From: an uncultured Shinella sp.
Lineage (GTDB): Bacteria > Pseudomonadota > Alphaproteobacteria > Rhizobiales > Rhizobiaceae
Length of the DNA stretch: 7,298 nucleotides
Assembly (NCBI GenBank): GCA_946481465.1
Contig: CAMLOC010000170.1
Location: 1-7,298, forward strand
Direction: 5' to 3'
Each line of letters opens with the position of its first letter. The first letter of the stretch is position 1. Positions 1 through 6,673 of the stretch are shown in pieces. Both the position numbers and the translations under genes were made by a program. The notes under the pieces were generated by a model, which saw only the letters and a program-made list of their open reading frames with translations, did no database searches and was not told where the DNA came from.

Positions 1-743
1 GCTGCCAGTCGGCACTGGAATTCGACCGTATCACCGGCGCTTACGGCATGACGCCGCTGGAATGGATGGATTCGCTGGGCGTGCTGAACGAGCGCATGCT
101 GCTGCCGCACGGCGAATATGTCGCGGGTACGCGCAATGTCGACCGGCCCGGCCGCGACCTCGATATCCTGAAGAATGCGGGCGCGACGCTGGTGCATTGC
201 CCGGTCGTCTCGGCCCGCCACGGCGGCTTCATGGACAGTTTCTCGAAATTCCGCGCCATGGGCGTGCGCATCGGCCTCGGCACGGATACCTGGCCGCCGG
301 ATGTCATCCAGAACATGCAGGTCGGCATCCTGCTGTCGCGCGTGACGGACGGCGCGATCGATACCGTGCGCTCCGAGCATTATTTCGACGCCGCGACGCT
401 GGGCGGGGCGGACGCGCTGCGGCGCCCCGATCTCGGCCGCCTGCAGCCCGGTTCGAAGGCGGACATCATCGTCATCGACATGGGCCATGACCGCATCGGC
501 CATGTCATCGATCCGATCCAGACCCTGATGCTGGCAAGCTCCGGCCGCGATGTCACCGACGTGATCATCGACGGCCGCTTCGTGATGGTCGACGGCCGGA
601 TTCCCGGCTTCGACGCCAAGGCGGAACAGGCGCGGGCGCAGCGCCAGTTCGACGGCCTCGTCGCCCGCTATCCCGAGCGCACCTACGGCCATCCCCCCGT
701 CGAGGCGATCTTCTCCTCGGCCTATCCGCGCCTTACCCGGTAA
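1..743 (+). CDS. Metal-dependent amidohydrolase (chlorohydrolase/deaminase type), C-terminal part
   Basis: The reading frame is already open at the window edge (first full codon at 3) and stops at TAA 741-743, so about 246 C-terminal residues of a protein usually near 450-480 are visible. Counting from the first visible codon, likely metal-site residues of the ATZ/TRZ branch of the amidohydrolase superfamily can be seen: H36 in LLPHGEY, H65 in LVHCP, and D95 in GLGTDTWPPD, the Asp after the last barrel strands. The paired N-terminal HxH would lie upstream. After the barrel comes the usual composite-sandwich end, including GRLQPGSKADIIVID and VIIDGRFVMVDG. The family hydrolyses C-N or C-Cl bonds on heterocycles (triazines, purines, pyrimidines), normally in the cytoplasm. 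The substrate cannot be read from this half. A hairpin and a 149-nt gap separate it from the next gene, so a link to the sulfur genes is unproven. An internal ATG at 48 is not the true start. Confidence 0.85.
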   Translation, partial: CQSALEFDRITGAYGMTPLEWMDSLGVLNERMLLPHGEYVAGTRNVDRPGRDLDILKNAGATLVHCPVVSARHGGFMDSFSKFRAMGVRIGLGTDTWPPDVIQNMQVGILLSRVTDGAIDTVRSEHYFDAATLGGADALRRPDLGRLQPGSKADIIVIDMGHDRIGHVIDPIQTLMLASSGRDVTDVIIDGRFVMVDGRIPGFDAKAEQARAQRQFDGLVARYPERTYGHPPVEAIFSSAYPRLTR

Positions 744-754
744 CGCGGACACTC

Positions 755-783
755 GGTTCCGGCGGGAAAGAGCTGCCGGAACC
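755..783 (+). terminator. Perfect 9-bp hairpin after the amidohydrolase, possible terminator
   Basis: GGTTCCGGC at 755-763 pairs perfectly with GCCGGAACC at 775-783 around an 11-nt loop, starting 11 nt after the stop codon. The position and GC-rich stem fit an intrinsic terminator. The bases directly after it (TGCGCCGCATC) contain no U-tract, and the nearest short T-run is about 18 nt later, so termination may be weak, or the hairpin may instead protect the 3' end of the mRNA. Confidence 0.45.
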
Positions 784-821
784 TGCGCCGCATCCCGATC
801 GTTTCCCTTCGCGAACGATGG

Positions 822-850
822 TTGATAATAGTCTATAGATTTAATAGAAA
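822..850 (+). promoter_or_regulatory. Candidate promoter of flavoprotein 1
   Basis: TTGATA (822-827) resembles a -35 box. With a 17-nt spacer it is followed by TAGAAA (845-850), a poor -10 box. The region is strikingly AT-rich for this window. A weaker alternative -10 is TAGAGT at 859-864. The pairing was made by eye and the transcription start is unknown. The palindrome at 832-848 fills the spacer and overlaps the -10. Confidence 0.35.
832..848. promoter_or_regulatory. Operator-like palindrome, copy A (upstream of flavoprotein 1)
   Basis: TCTAT (832-836), seven bases, then ATAGA (844-848): perfectly inverted 5-bp arms. The left arm is also part of the 8-bp palindrome TCTATAGA (832-839). The same TCTA[T/C]-N7-NTAG pattern recurs at 2273-2289 and 3870-3886. 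The dyad form and promoter position suggest a dimeric transcription factor. Which family binds it cannot be told from this window. Confidence 0.5.
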
Positions 851-881
851 AACCTCGCTAGAGTGTCGGCACGGTCTTCGC

Positions 882-887
882 AGGAGG
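882..887 (+). promoter_or_regulatory. Strong ribosome binding site fixing the start of flavoprotein 1
   Basis: AGGAGG lies five bases before the ATG at 893. This favours 893 over the in-frame GTG at 863, which lies just after the operator and promoter region and has no such site in front of it. Confidence 0.85.
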
Positions 888-892
888 AATGC

Positions 893-2248
893 ATGACGCT
901 GGAAACGGATGTGGCCATCATCGGCTCGGGCTATTCGGCGGTCGCGCTGGCGCTGAACCTTGTCGATCTCCTGCCGCCGGCCGCCAGGATCAGCCTCGTC
1001 GGCCGGGCGGCCGGGCAGGGGCGGGGCATCGCCTACGCCACCAAGGCGGAATGCCACCTCCTCAACGTGCCGGCCGGCCGCATGAGCCTTTTCGCCGACC
1101 GGCCGAACCATTTCCTCGCCTGGCTCGCCGGACAGGGCTATCCCTGGTCGGCCGACGATTTCGTGCCGCGCCGCATCTACGGCAGCTATGTGCGCGACAG
1201 CCTCGACGAGGCGATGAAGCGCACCGGCAACCGCGCGGCGCTCACCCTCGTCGATGCCGAGGCGCTCGGCGCCGAGGCCGGGCAGGATGGCGGCCTCGTC
1301 TTCGCGCTTTCCGGCGGCGGGCGGCTTTCCGCCCGCGTCTCGGCGCTCTGCACGGGCGCCGGCACGCGCCGCCTGCCGCTGGCGGAGGATGCGGTCCCGT
1401 CCGCGGCGCGCGCCTTCGTCGTGGAGGATCCCTGGGCCGATGCCTGGTGGGAGCGCCTGCCGGCGGATGCGGACGTGCTCTTCGTCGGCGCGGGCCTTAC
1501 CACCATCGACCAGTTGCTGCTGCTCAAGCGCCGGGGCTTCCGCGGCACGATGCACGCCCTGTCGCGCCACGGCCTGTTGCCGCAGCCGCATCTCGCCCGC
1601 CGGGCCGATCCGGTGGAGGCGGCACTCGTTCCGGGCGAAGGCGAGGTGAGCGCGATGCTGGCGACGCTGCGCCGGCAGGCCGCGGCCGCGCCGGACTGGC
1701 GCGCCGTAATGGATGGCCTGCGGCCGGTGACGCAGGACCTCTGGAAGGGCTGGAGCGCGGCCCAGCGCAGCCGCTTCCTGCGCCACGCCGCCGCCTTCTG
1801 GAACGTCCATCGCCACCGCATGGCCCCGGCCGTCGCCGGGGAGGTCGCGGCGCTGCGCCGGTCCGGCCAGCTCGTCGTCCATCGCGGCCGGCTGGAGGCG
1901 CTGCGCCTCGAGGATGGCGGGCTCGCCGCCGTTCTGCGCGACGGCCGGACGCTGGCGGCCCGCCTGGTGGTCAACTGCACCGGGCTCGACCGATGTACGG
2001 TCGCTGCATACCCGCTGCTGGCGAGCCTTGCCGGCCGCGGCCTCGTGCAGCCGGACCCGCACGGTCTCGGCATCCGCGTCGACGACAGGGCTGCGGTTCT
2101 CGCCGGCGAGGGCGCCGGCCGGGCGCGCCTCTACGCCCTCGGCCCGCTCACCGCCGGGCATTTCTTCGAGATCACGGCCGTTCCCGATATCCGCGTCCAG
2201 GCGCGCGCGGTCGCGGCAAGCATCCATGACGAGGTCGCCGCCGGATGA
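893..2248 (+). CDS. YdhS-like FAD/NAD(P)-binding protein (flavoprotein 1)
   Basis: This 451-residue cytoplasmic protein has the full pattern of the COG4529/NAD_binding_9 family. In order: an N-terminal FAD-binding Rossmann motif VAIIGSGYSAVALA (residues 7-20); GRGIAYAT followed by HLLNVPAGRMS (about 43-65), typical of this family; a second dinucleotide site VGAGLTTID (198-206) followed by SRHGLLP (224-230); a basic segment ending in VHRHRMAP (about 291-312); VNCTG (360-364); and the C-terminal signature GPLTAGHFFEITAVPDIRVQ (417-436). Length is normal for the family. Members are predicted oxidoreductases or monooxygenases distantly related to ornithine/lysine N-hydroxylases, and most have no known substrate. 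A characterised urate hydroxylase (HpyO) may be related, but this is from memory and uncertain. The gene has its own AT-rich promoter region with operator copy A and is followed 107 nt later by a diverged relative. The shared operator suggests a role under sulfur limitation, which is inference. Confidence 0.85.
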   Translation: MTLETDVAIIGSGYSAVALALNLVDLLPPAARISLVGRAAGQGRGIAYATKAECHLLNVPAGRMSLFADRPNHFLAWLAGQGYPWSADDFVPRRIYGSYVRDSLDEAMKRTGNRAALTLVDAEALGAEAGQDGGLVFALSGGGRLSARVSALCTGAGTRRLPLAEDAVPSAARAFVVEDPWADAWWERLPADADVLFVGAGLTTIDQLLLLKRRGFRGTMHALSRHGLLPQPHLARRADPVEAALVPGEGEVSAMLATLRRQAAAAPDWRAVMDGLRPVTQDLWKGWSAAQRSRFLRHAAAFWNVHRHRMAPAVAGEVAALRRSGQLVVHRGRLEALRLEDGGLAAVLRDGRTLAARLVVNCTGLDRCTVAAYPLLASLAGRGLVQPDPHGLGIRVDDRAAVLAGEGAGRARLYALGPLTAGHFFEITAVPDIRVQARAVAASIHDEVAAG

Positions 2249-2272
2249 TGAAAGGCCCGGCGCCCAGAATAT

Positions 2273-2289
2273 TCTATTAAAAAAGTAGA
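2273..2289. promoter_or_regulatory. Operator-like palindrome, copy B (upstream of flavoprotein 2)
   Basis: TCTAT (2273-2277), seven bases, then GTAGA (2285-2289): inverted arms with one mismatch, and the symmetry extends by one more T/A pair outward. The 10-bp palindrome AGAATATTCT (2266-2275) overlaps the left arm and adds another AGAA half. It lies in the only AT-rich patch between the two flavoprotein genes. A -10-like TATCAT lies at 2309-2314 without a convincing -35, so a promoter here would probably depend on an activator or be weak. Confidence 0.5.
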
Positions 2290-2344
2290 AAATTATCGTG
2301 CGCCGCGCTATCATGGCGGCCGGACGTCCCGGATCATCGGAAGA

Positions 2345-2349
2345 AAGGA
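2345..2349 (+). promoter_or_regulatory. Ribosome binding site supporting the start at 2356
   Basis: AAGGA lies six bases before the ATG at 2356. The in-frame ATG at 2413, directly before the Rossmann motif, has no comparable site, so the longer start with a 19-residue N-terminal extension is preferred. Confidence 0.65.
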
Positions 2350-2355
2350 CAGCGC

Positions 2356-3675
2356 ATGTTCTTCGAAAGAGCCGTCGGGCAAGAGGGCGCGCGGCCGACA
2401 GGCCTGCCCGCCATGCGCATCGCGGTGATCGGCGCCGGACCGTCCGGCCTTGCCACGGCCATCGCGCTGATGCGGCGCTTCCATCGCCCCTTCGAGGCCT
2501 GGCTGATCGATGCCGAGGATGCGCCCGGCGCTTTCGCCGACGGTGCTGCCGGCCGGGCGCTGACGACGGAGCCGGCCCGAGACCTCTCCGTCGTGCCGGA
2601 TCGCCCTGAGGACTTTTGCGACTGGCTGAAAGCCGGCCTGCTCTCAGGCGGGGGCGTCGCGGCGCTGCGCGGTGCGCAGGACCTGCATGTGCCGCGCAGC
2701 CTGTTCCGGGATTATGTCATGGCCCGCTTCGGCGAGGCGCTCAGCCTGCGCCGGGATGTGCGCATCCGCACCTTCCGCGGCGCGGTGCGCCATGTCGGCC
2801 CGTGCGCGCAGGGGCTGCGCATCGGCTTTCGCGACGGCGATTGCGCGGATTTCGACCATGTCGTCGTCGCCACCGGCTTCGGCATCGCCCAGCGCGAGGC
2901 CGCCTCCTGGCGCGCCGCGCGGGCGGCCGCCGAACGGCTGTCGCAGGAAGAGGCACCGCCGCCGCTGACGCTGGTCGGCGACGGCCCGCGCCTTGCCGCC
3001 ATCCTGCTCGATCTCAGGGCGGGCGGCTATGCCGGCGACATCCATGTTGCCGCCGCCGCGGGCCGCCTGCCGCCGTCGCATGGCCGGGGCGAGGGTGCGG
3101 GCGGCATGACGCTCGGCGCACCGCCCGCCACCCGCTCCCTGAAGGACGCCTTCCGCTATATCCGCCGGGCGTGTCGCGCGGCGGACGCACAGGGCGGCGA
3201 CTGGCAGGGCGTCGTCGATGCCGCCTCCGCCCGCCTTGCCGCCGTCTGGCGCCATCTGCCCCAGGCCGAGCGCAACCGCTACCGGCGCCATCTCCTCGGC
3301 CTGCACCGGCATTTTTCCATCCGCATCGCCGGAGACATCCAGCGCCGCCTTGCCGGCGCGTTCGAGGCCGGCCGCACCCGCTTCGTGTCTCCCCGCGGTC
3401 CGGGATCGTCCGTCGAGAACATTGTCGATTGCCGCGAGATGCCCTCCGCCCGCGCGCTTGCCGGCCTTGTCGGCCGCGATGCCGCGGCGCTCAGCGTCGA
3501 TGATTGCGGCCGCCTCATAAGCCATGAGGAGGTGCTGTGCGGCCTGTCCGTGGTGGGCGCCGCCGCCTCCAGCCTCAGGCCTGGCCCCTTCACCTTCGCC
3601 GAAACGGTGCGGCAAGCCTACCGGGCCGTGCTCGATATCCAGACGCAGGGCCTTGCCCGCGTCTCGCAGCGCTGA
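2356..3675 (+). CDS. Divergent YdhS-like FAD/NAD(P)-binding protein (flavoprotein 2)
   Basis: This 439-residue protein is a diverged relative of flavoprotein 1. It has the FAD-binding motif MRIAVIGAGPSGLATA (residues 20-35); GRALTTEPARDLSVVPDRPEDF (66-87), which aligns with the HLLNVPAGRMSLFADRP region of its neighbour; VVVATGFG (169-176), the usual second FAD contact; and a basic RNRYRRH/LHRHFSIRIAGD segment (about 303-325) matching VHRHRMAP. The second dinucleotide motif reads VGDGPRLAAIL (from 207) instead of VGAGLTTID. VNCTG is absent, and the C-terminal GPLTxGxxxEITAVPxIRxQ signature is reduced to GPFTFAETVRQAYRAV. FAD binding is likely; NAD(P) use is doubtful. No frameshift or internal stop was seen, so it looks like a functional specialised paralogue, not a pseudogene. 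A start at 2413 would remove 19 residues. Operator copy B lies upstream. Substrate unknown. Confidence 0.8.
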   Translation: MFFERAVGQEGARPTGLPAMRIAVIGAGPSGLATAIALMRRFHRPFEAWLIDAEDAPGAFADGAAGRALTTEPARDLSVVPDRPEDFCDWLKAGLLSGGGVAALRGAQDLHVPRSLFRDYVMARFGEALSLRRDVRIRTFRGAVRHVGPCAQGLRIGFRDGDCADFDHVVVATGFGIAQREAASWRAARAAAERLSQEEAPPPLTLVGDGPRLAAILLDLRAGGYAGDIHVAAAAGRLPPSHGRGEGAGGMTLGAPPATRSLKDAFRYIRRACRAADAQGGDWQGVVDAASARLAAVWRHLPQAERNRYRRHLLGLHRHFSIRIAGDIQRRLAGAFEAGRTRFVSPRGPGSSVENIVDCREMPSARALAGLVGRDAAALSVDDCGRLISHEEVLCGLSVVGAAASSLRPGPFTFAETVRQAYRAVLDIQTQGLARVSQR

Positions 3676-3860
3676 AGGCAGCATTCGCTGCGAAAAAAAG
3701 GTCGGAAGAGGTGTGGAAACCGGCGTTTTCGCGCGGATGCATTTTGCGCGCGAGGGCGGATGAGCCGGATGAAACGTGCGTCTTGTGCCGCGATCCGCAG
3801 GCTGTCCGTTGCGCGCTTCCGGCCCGTTTGAAACCCGTTTTGCGAGTTGCAGGGGTATTG
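3676..3860. other. Intergenic spacer before the sulfate operon promoter
   Basis: This is 185 bases of GC-rich sequence between flavoprotein 2 and the sbp promoter region. It contains a short hairpin (GCAGC 3678-3682 with GCTGC 3687-3691) followed by a run of seven A, which is the wrong polarity for a + strand terminator. A second weak GC stem occurs (CGCGC 3730-3734 with GCGCG 3746-3750). No convincing gene or RNA was found. Read-through from flavoprotein 2 into the operon is therefore possible. Confidence 0.5.
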
Positions 3861-3888
3861 TTGACTAACTCTACTAATTCACTAGGGT
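3861..3888 (+). promoter_or_regulatory. Candidate promoter of the sulfate transport operon
   Basis: TTGACT (3861-3866) is a good -35 match. A 16-nt spacer leads to TAGGGT (3883-3888), a weak -10. This would start transcription roughly 25 nt before the sbp ribosome binding site. The operator-like element at 3870-3886 lies between and across these boxes, so binding there would most simply block RNA polymerase. Confidence 0.4.
3870..3886. promoter_or_regulatory. Operator-like element, copy C (upstream of sbp)
   Basis: TCTAC (3870-3874), seven bases, then CTAGG (3882-3886). The central CTA-N9-TAG dyad and the A at positions 8 and 12 match copies A and B with identical spacing. Symmetry is weaker here, with three of five arm pairs matching. 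Extra CTA repeats lie just upstream (3865-3867) and inside (3874-3876, CTA), so the exact binding register is open. Confidence 0.45.
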
Positions 3889-3919
3889 TTGTGTGGGTTA
3901 GAAATCGAAGGAGGTTGAC

Positions 3920-4945
3920 ATGTCGATATTGGCCAAACGGTTCGGGGCTTTGATCGTGGGGGCCGGGCTTGTGCTCGGCGGGGTGACGGGGGCGTTCGCA
4001 CAAACGACGCTGCTCAACGTCTCCTACGATCCGACACGCGAACTCTACAAGGAATACAACGACGCCTTCGCCAAGCACTGGAAGGCCGAGACGGGCGAGG
4101 ACGTCACGATCCAGCAGTCGCACGGCGGCTCGGGCAAGCAGGCCCGCGGCGTGATCGACGGGCTGGAGGCCGACGTGGTGACGCTGGCGCTCGAAAGCGA
4201 CATCAACGCGATCGTCGAGAAGACCGGCAAGATCAACAAGGACTGGCGCACGCGCCTTGCGAATAATTCCTCGCCCTACACCTCGACCATCGTCTTCCTG
4301 GTGCGCAAGGGCAATCCGAAGGGCATTCACAACTGGGGCGACCTGGTGAAGGGCGACGTGCAGATCGTCACGCCGAACCCGAAGACCTCGGGCGGCGCGC
4401 GCTGGAACTACCTTGCTGCGTGGGCCTGGGCGAACGAGGAGTTTTCCGGCGACCAGGACAAGATCAAGGCGTATATCGGCGAACTCTACAAGCGTGCGCC
4501 GGTGCTCGACACGGGCGCCCGCGGCTCGCTGACGACCTTCGCCCAGCGCCAGATCGGCGACGTGCTGCTCGCCTGGGAGAACGAGGCCTATCTCGCCGGT
4601 GCCGAATTCGGCGCGGATTCCTTCGATATCGTCGTCCCGCCGATCTCGATCCTCGCCGAGCCGCCGGTCGCCGTCGTCGACGGCAATGTCGATGCCAAGG
4701 GCACGCGCAAGCAGGCCGAGGCCTATCTGGCCTACCTCTATTCCGAGGAAGGCCAGAACATCGCGGCGAAACACTTCTACCGGCCCTCCAAGCGCGAGCT
4801 GGTCAAGCCGGAGTTGCTGCAACAGCTTCCCGACATTAAGCTGGTGACGATCGACGACCCGATCTTCGGCGGCTGGGTGAAGGCACAGCCCGAGCATTTC
4901 GGTGACGGCGGGGTCTTCGACCAGATCTACAAGCCGGGGAACTGA
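3920..4945 (+). CDS. sbp: Periplasmic sulfate-binding protein of the sulfate ABC transporter
   Basis: This 341-residue solute-binding protein captures sulfate in the periplasm and delivers it to CysT/CysW. The N-terminus is a clear Sec signal peptide: K6-R7, a hydrophobic core (about 8-24), and cleavage expected after AFA at residue 27. The mature protein opens with [13 protein letters not shown] and carries both hallmark segments of the prokaryotic sulfate-binding family: [10 protein letters not shown] (65-74) and [16 protein letters not shown] (153-168). The sequence follows E. coli Sbp ([32 protein letters not shown]) more closely than the thiosulfate-binding CysP, so Sbp is the better name, though CysP is sometimes used for this operon position. 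The start is fixed by AAGGAGG (3908-3914) five bases before the ATG and by the signal peptide. It is first in the operon, preceded by candidate promoter and operator copy C. Thiosulfate, molybdate or selenate binding cannot be excluded. Confidence 0.95.
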   Translation: MSILAKRFGALIVGAGLVLGGVTGAFAQTTLLNVSYDPTRELYKEYNDAFAKHWKAETGEDVTIQQSHGGSGKQARGVIDGLEADVVTLALESDINAIVEKTGKINKDWRTRLANNSSPYTSTIVFLVRKGNPKGIHNWGDLVKGDVQIVTPNPKTSGGARWNYLAAWAWANEEFSGDQDKIKAYIGELYKRAPVLDTGARGSLTTFAQRQIGDVLLAWENEAYLAGAEFGADSFDIVVPPISILAEPPVAVVDGNVDAKGTRKQAEAYLAYLYSEEGQNIAAKHFYRPSKRELVKPELLQQLPDIKLVTIDDPIFGGWVKAQPEHFGDGGVFDQIYKPGN

Positions 4946-4950
4946 GAGCC

Positions 4951-5814
4951 TTGACGACTTCTGCTGCCTCCTCCGGGCGGTGGCGACTGAGGCAGCCGAG
5001 TGTCATTCCGGGTTTCGGACTGACGCTCGGCTTTTCGCTCGCTTACCTGACCCTCATCATCCTCATCCCGCTCGCCGGCCTCGTCTGGCGCTCGGCCTCG
5101 CTGTCCGGCGCGGAATTCCTCGCAATCCTCGCCGACGAGCGCACCCTCAACGCGCTGAAGGTCTCCTTCGGCACCGCCTTCATCGCCGCGCTTGTCAATG
5201 TCGTCTTCGGCGTCATCGTCGCCTGGGTCATCGTGCGCTACGAGTTCCCCGGCCGGCGCATCGTCGATGCCATCGTCGACCTGCCCTTCGCCCTGCCGAC
5301 GGCCGTCGCGGGCATCTCGCTCGCCGCGCTCTACGCGCCGAACGGCTGGATCGGCCAGATCCTCAACCTCTTCGGCATCAAGGCGGCCTTCAACCCGACC
5401 GGCATCGTCATCGCGCTCGTCTTCATCGGCCTGCCCTTCGTGGTGCGCACGGTTCAGCCGATCATGGAGGAGATCGACCGCGAGGTGGAGGAGGCGGCCG
5501 CGACGCTCGGCGCGAACCGTTTCCAGACCCTTTCCCGGATCCTGCTGCCCGGCCTCGCGCCGGCGATCCTCACGGGCTTCGCGCTCGCCTTCGCCCGCGG
5601 CGTCGGCGAATACGGCTCGGTCATCTTCATCGCCGGCAACATCCCCTATGTCTCGGAGATCGCGCCGCTGCTCATCGTCATCCGCCTGGAAGAGTTCAAC
5701 TACGGCGCCGCGACGGCGATCGCCACGATCATGCTGGGGATTTCCTTCGCCATGCTGCTCGTCATCAACCTCATCCAGACCTGGAACCGCCGGAGGTACG
5801 GCCATGGCGCATAA
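4951..5814 (+). CDS. cysT: Sulfate ABC transporter permease CysT (CysU)
   Basis: This 287-residue inner-membrane permease forms half of the sulfate channel with CysW. From about residue 20 ([15 protein letters not shown]) it follows E. coli CysU closely. The first membrane helix is near 22-46 and several more follow. [12 protein letters not shown] is a typical CysT segment, and the cytoplasmic EAA loop that docks on the ATPase begins at [12 protein letters not shown] (about 180-191) and continues to [10 protein letters not shown]. The best start is a TTG five bases after the sbp stop. No in-frame ATG or GTG fits, and the ribosome binding site is poor (GAGAG at 4944-4948, or GGGGA at 4936-4940), which points to translational coupling to sbp. 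It overlaps cysW by 11 nt. Length is close to the E. coli protein (277 residues) plus a slightly longer N-terminus. Confidence 0.93.
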   Translation: MTTSAASSGRWRLRQPSVIPGFGLTLGFSLAYLTLIILIPLAGLVWRSASLSGAEFLAILADERTLNALKVSFGTAFIAALVNVVFGVIVAWVIVRYEFPGRRIVDAIVDLPFALPTAVAGISLAALYAPNGWIGQILNLFGIKAAFNPTGIVIALVFIGLPFVVRTVQPIMEEIDREVEEAAATLGANRFQTLSRILLPGLAPAILTGFALAFARGVGEYGSVIFIAGNIPYVSEIAPLLIVIRLEEFNYGAATAIATIMLGISFAMLLVINLIQTWNRRRYGHGA

Positions 5815-6655
5815 GCTCCGCTCCCCGACGACGGAAGCGCCCGCCGCCCGTTACACGCTGATGGCGCTCGCCTTCCTGTTCCTGGCGCTGTTCCTCATCC
5901 TGCCGCTCGTCGCCGTTTTCATCGAGGCCTTCCGCAAGGGGGCGGGCGAGTTCCTCGCCTCGCTCGGCGATCCCGACACGATGGCCGCCATCCGCCTGAC
6001 GCTGGTGGTCGCCGGCATCGCCGTGCCGCTCAACCTCGTCTTCGGCGTGGCGGCGGCCTGGGCCATCGCCAAGTTCGAGTTCAAGGGCAAGGCGTTCCTG
6101 ACGACGCTGATCGACCTGCCGTTCTCGGTCTCGCCGGTCATTTCGGGCCTCGTCTACGTGCTGCTCTTCGGCGCCGGCAGCGTGCTCGGGCCCTGGCTCA
6201 AGAGCCACGGCATCGAGATCCTGTTCGCCGTGCCGGGCATCGTGCTCGCCACCGTCTTCGTCACCTTCCCCTTCGTCGCGCGCGAACTCATCCCGCTGAT
6301 GCAGGAGCAGGGCACGGGCGACGAGGAGGCGGCTTTGTCGCTCGGCGCGTCCGGCTGGCAGACCTTCTGGTACGTCACGCTGCCCAATATCAAATGGGGC
6401 CTGCTCTACGGCGTGCTGCTCTGCAACGCGCGCGCCATGGGCGAGTTCGGCGCGGTCTCGGTGGTCTCCGGCCACATCCGGGGCCTCACCAACACGATGC
6501 CGCTGCATGTCGAGATCCTGTACAACGAGTACAATTTCGTCGCCGCCTTCGCCGTGGCCTCGTTGCTCGCCGCGCTCGCCCTCGTCACGCTCGTCGTCAA
6601 GACGGCGCTCGAACTTCACTACGGCGCGGAAATCGCCGCCGGCCGCAAGCATTGA
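5804..6655 (+). CDS. cysW: Sulfate ABC transporter permease CysW
   Basis: This 283-residue inner-membrane protein is the second channel subunit. It has an N-terminal helix (about 19-41), the segment [20 protein letters not shown] characteristic of CysW, and the EAA loop [19 protein letters not shown] (173-191) followed by TLPNIKWG. The late segment [19 protein letters not shown] is also typical. The start ATG lies inside the end of cysT (11-nt overlap) and is supported by GGAGG (5792-5796) seven bases upstream. The frame stays open far upstream, to 5192, but that part is Ser/Arg-rich shadow sequence of cysT. The coupled overlap should keep CysT and CysW at equal levels, as a heterodimeric channel needs. 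E. coli CysW is about 291 residues, so the length is normal. Confidence 0.94.
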   Translation: MAHKLRSPTTEAPAARYTLMALAFLFLALFLILPLVAVFIEAFRKGAGEFLASLGDPDTMAAIRLTLVVAGIAVPLNLVFGVAAAWAIAKFEFKGKAFLTTLIDLPFSVSPVISGLVYVLLFGAGSVLGPWLKSHGIEILFAVPGIVLATVFVTFPFVARELIPLMQEQGTGDEEAALSLGASGWQTFWYVTLPNIKWGLLYGVLLCNARAMGEFGAVSVVSGHIRGLTNTMPLHVEILYNEYNFVAAFAVASLLAALALVTLVVKTALELHYGAEIAAGRKH

Positions 6656-6673
6656 CCTGAAAGGCACGCCCGT

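Noticed and set aside
863..892. Upstream GTG start for flavoprotein 1
   Set aside because: The ten added residues are not family-like, and AGGAGG at 882-887 clearly serves the ATG at 893.
833..2314. Long antisense open frame (493 codons) opposite flavoprotein 1
   Set aside because: It mirrors the codon structure of the + strand gene, is rich in Arg/Ala/Gly without recognisable motifs, and would run through the operator and promoter regions. High GC content commonly yields such shadows.
3678..3699. Hairpin followed by a run of seven A after flavoprotein 2, considered as a terminator
   Set aside because: A + strand terminator needs T residues after the stem. Read on the - strand, the T-run comes before the hairpin, so it fits neither direction.
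3760..3831. Small open frame of 23 codons before sbp, considered as a cysteine leader peptide
   Set aside because: It contains only one Cys codon, lies upstream of the candidate sbp promoter, and is not followed by paired attenuator hairpins.
3590..4897. Antisense open frame (435 codons) opposite the spacer and sbp
   Set aside because: It covers the intergenic promoter region and a confidently identified sbp, and shows no domain motifs.
5192..5803. In-frame N-terminal extension of cysW
   Set aside because: The extra residues are a Ser/Arg/Pro-rich frame-shifted reading of cysT. The true start at 5804 has a good ribosome binding site and matches CysW length.
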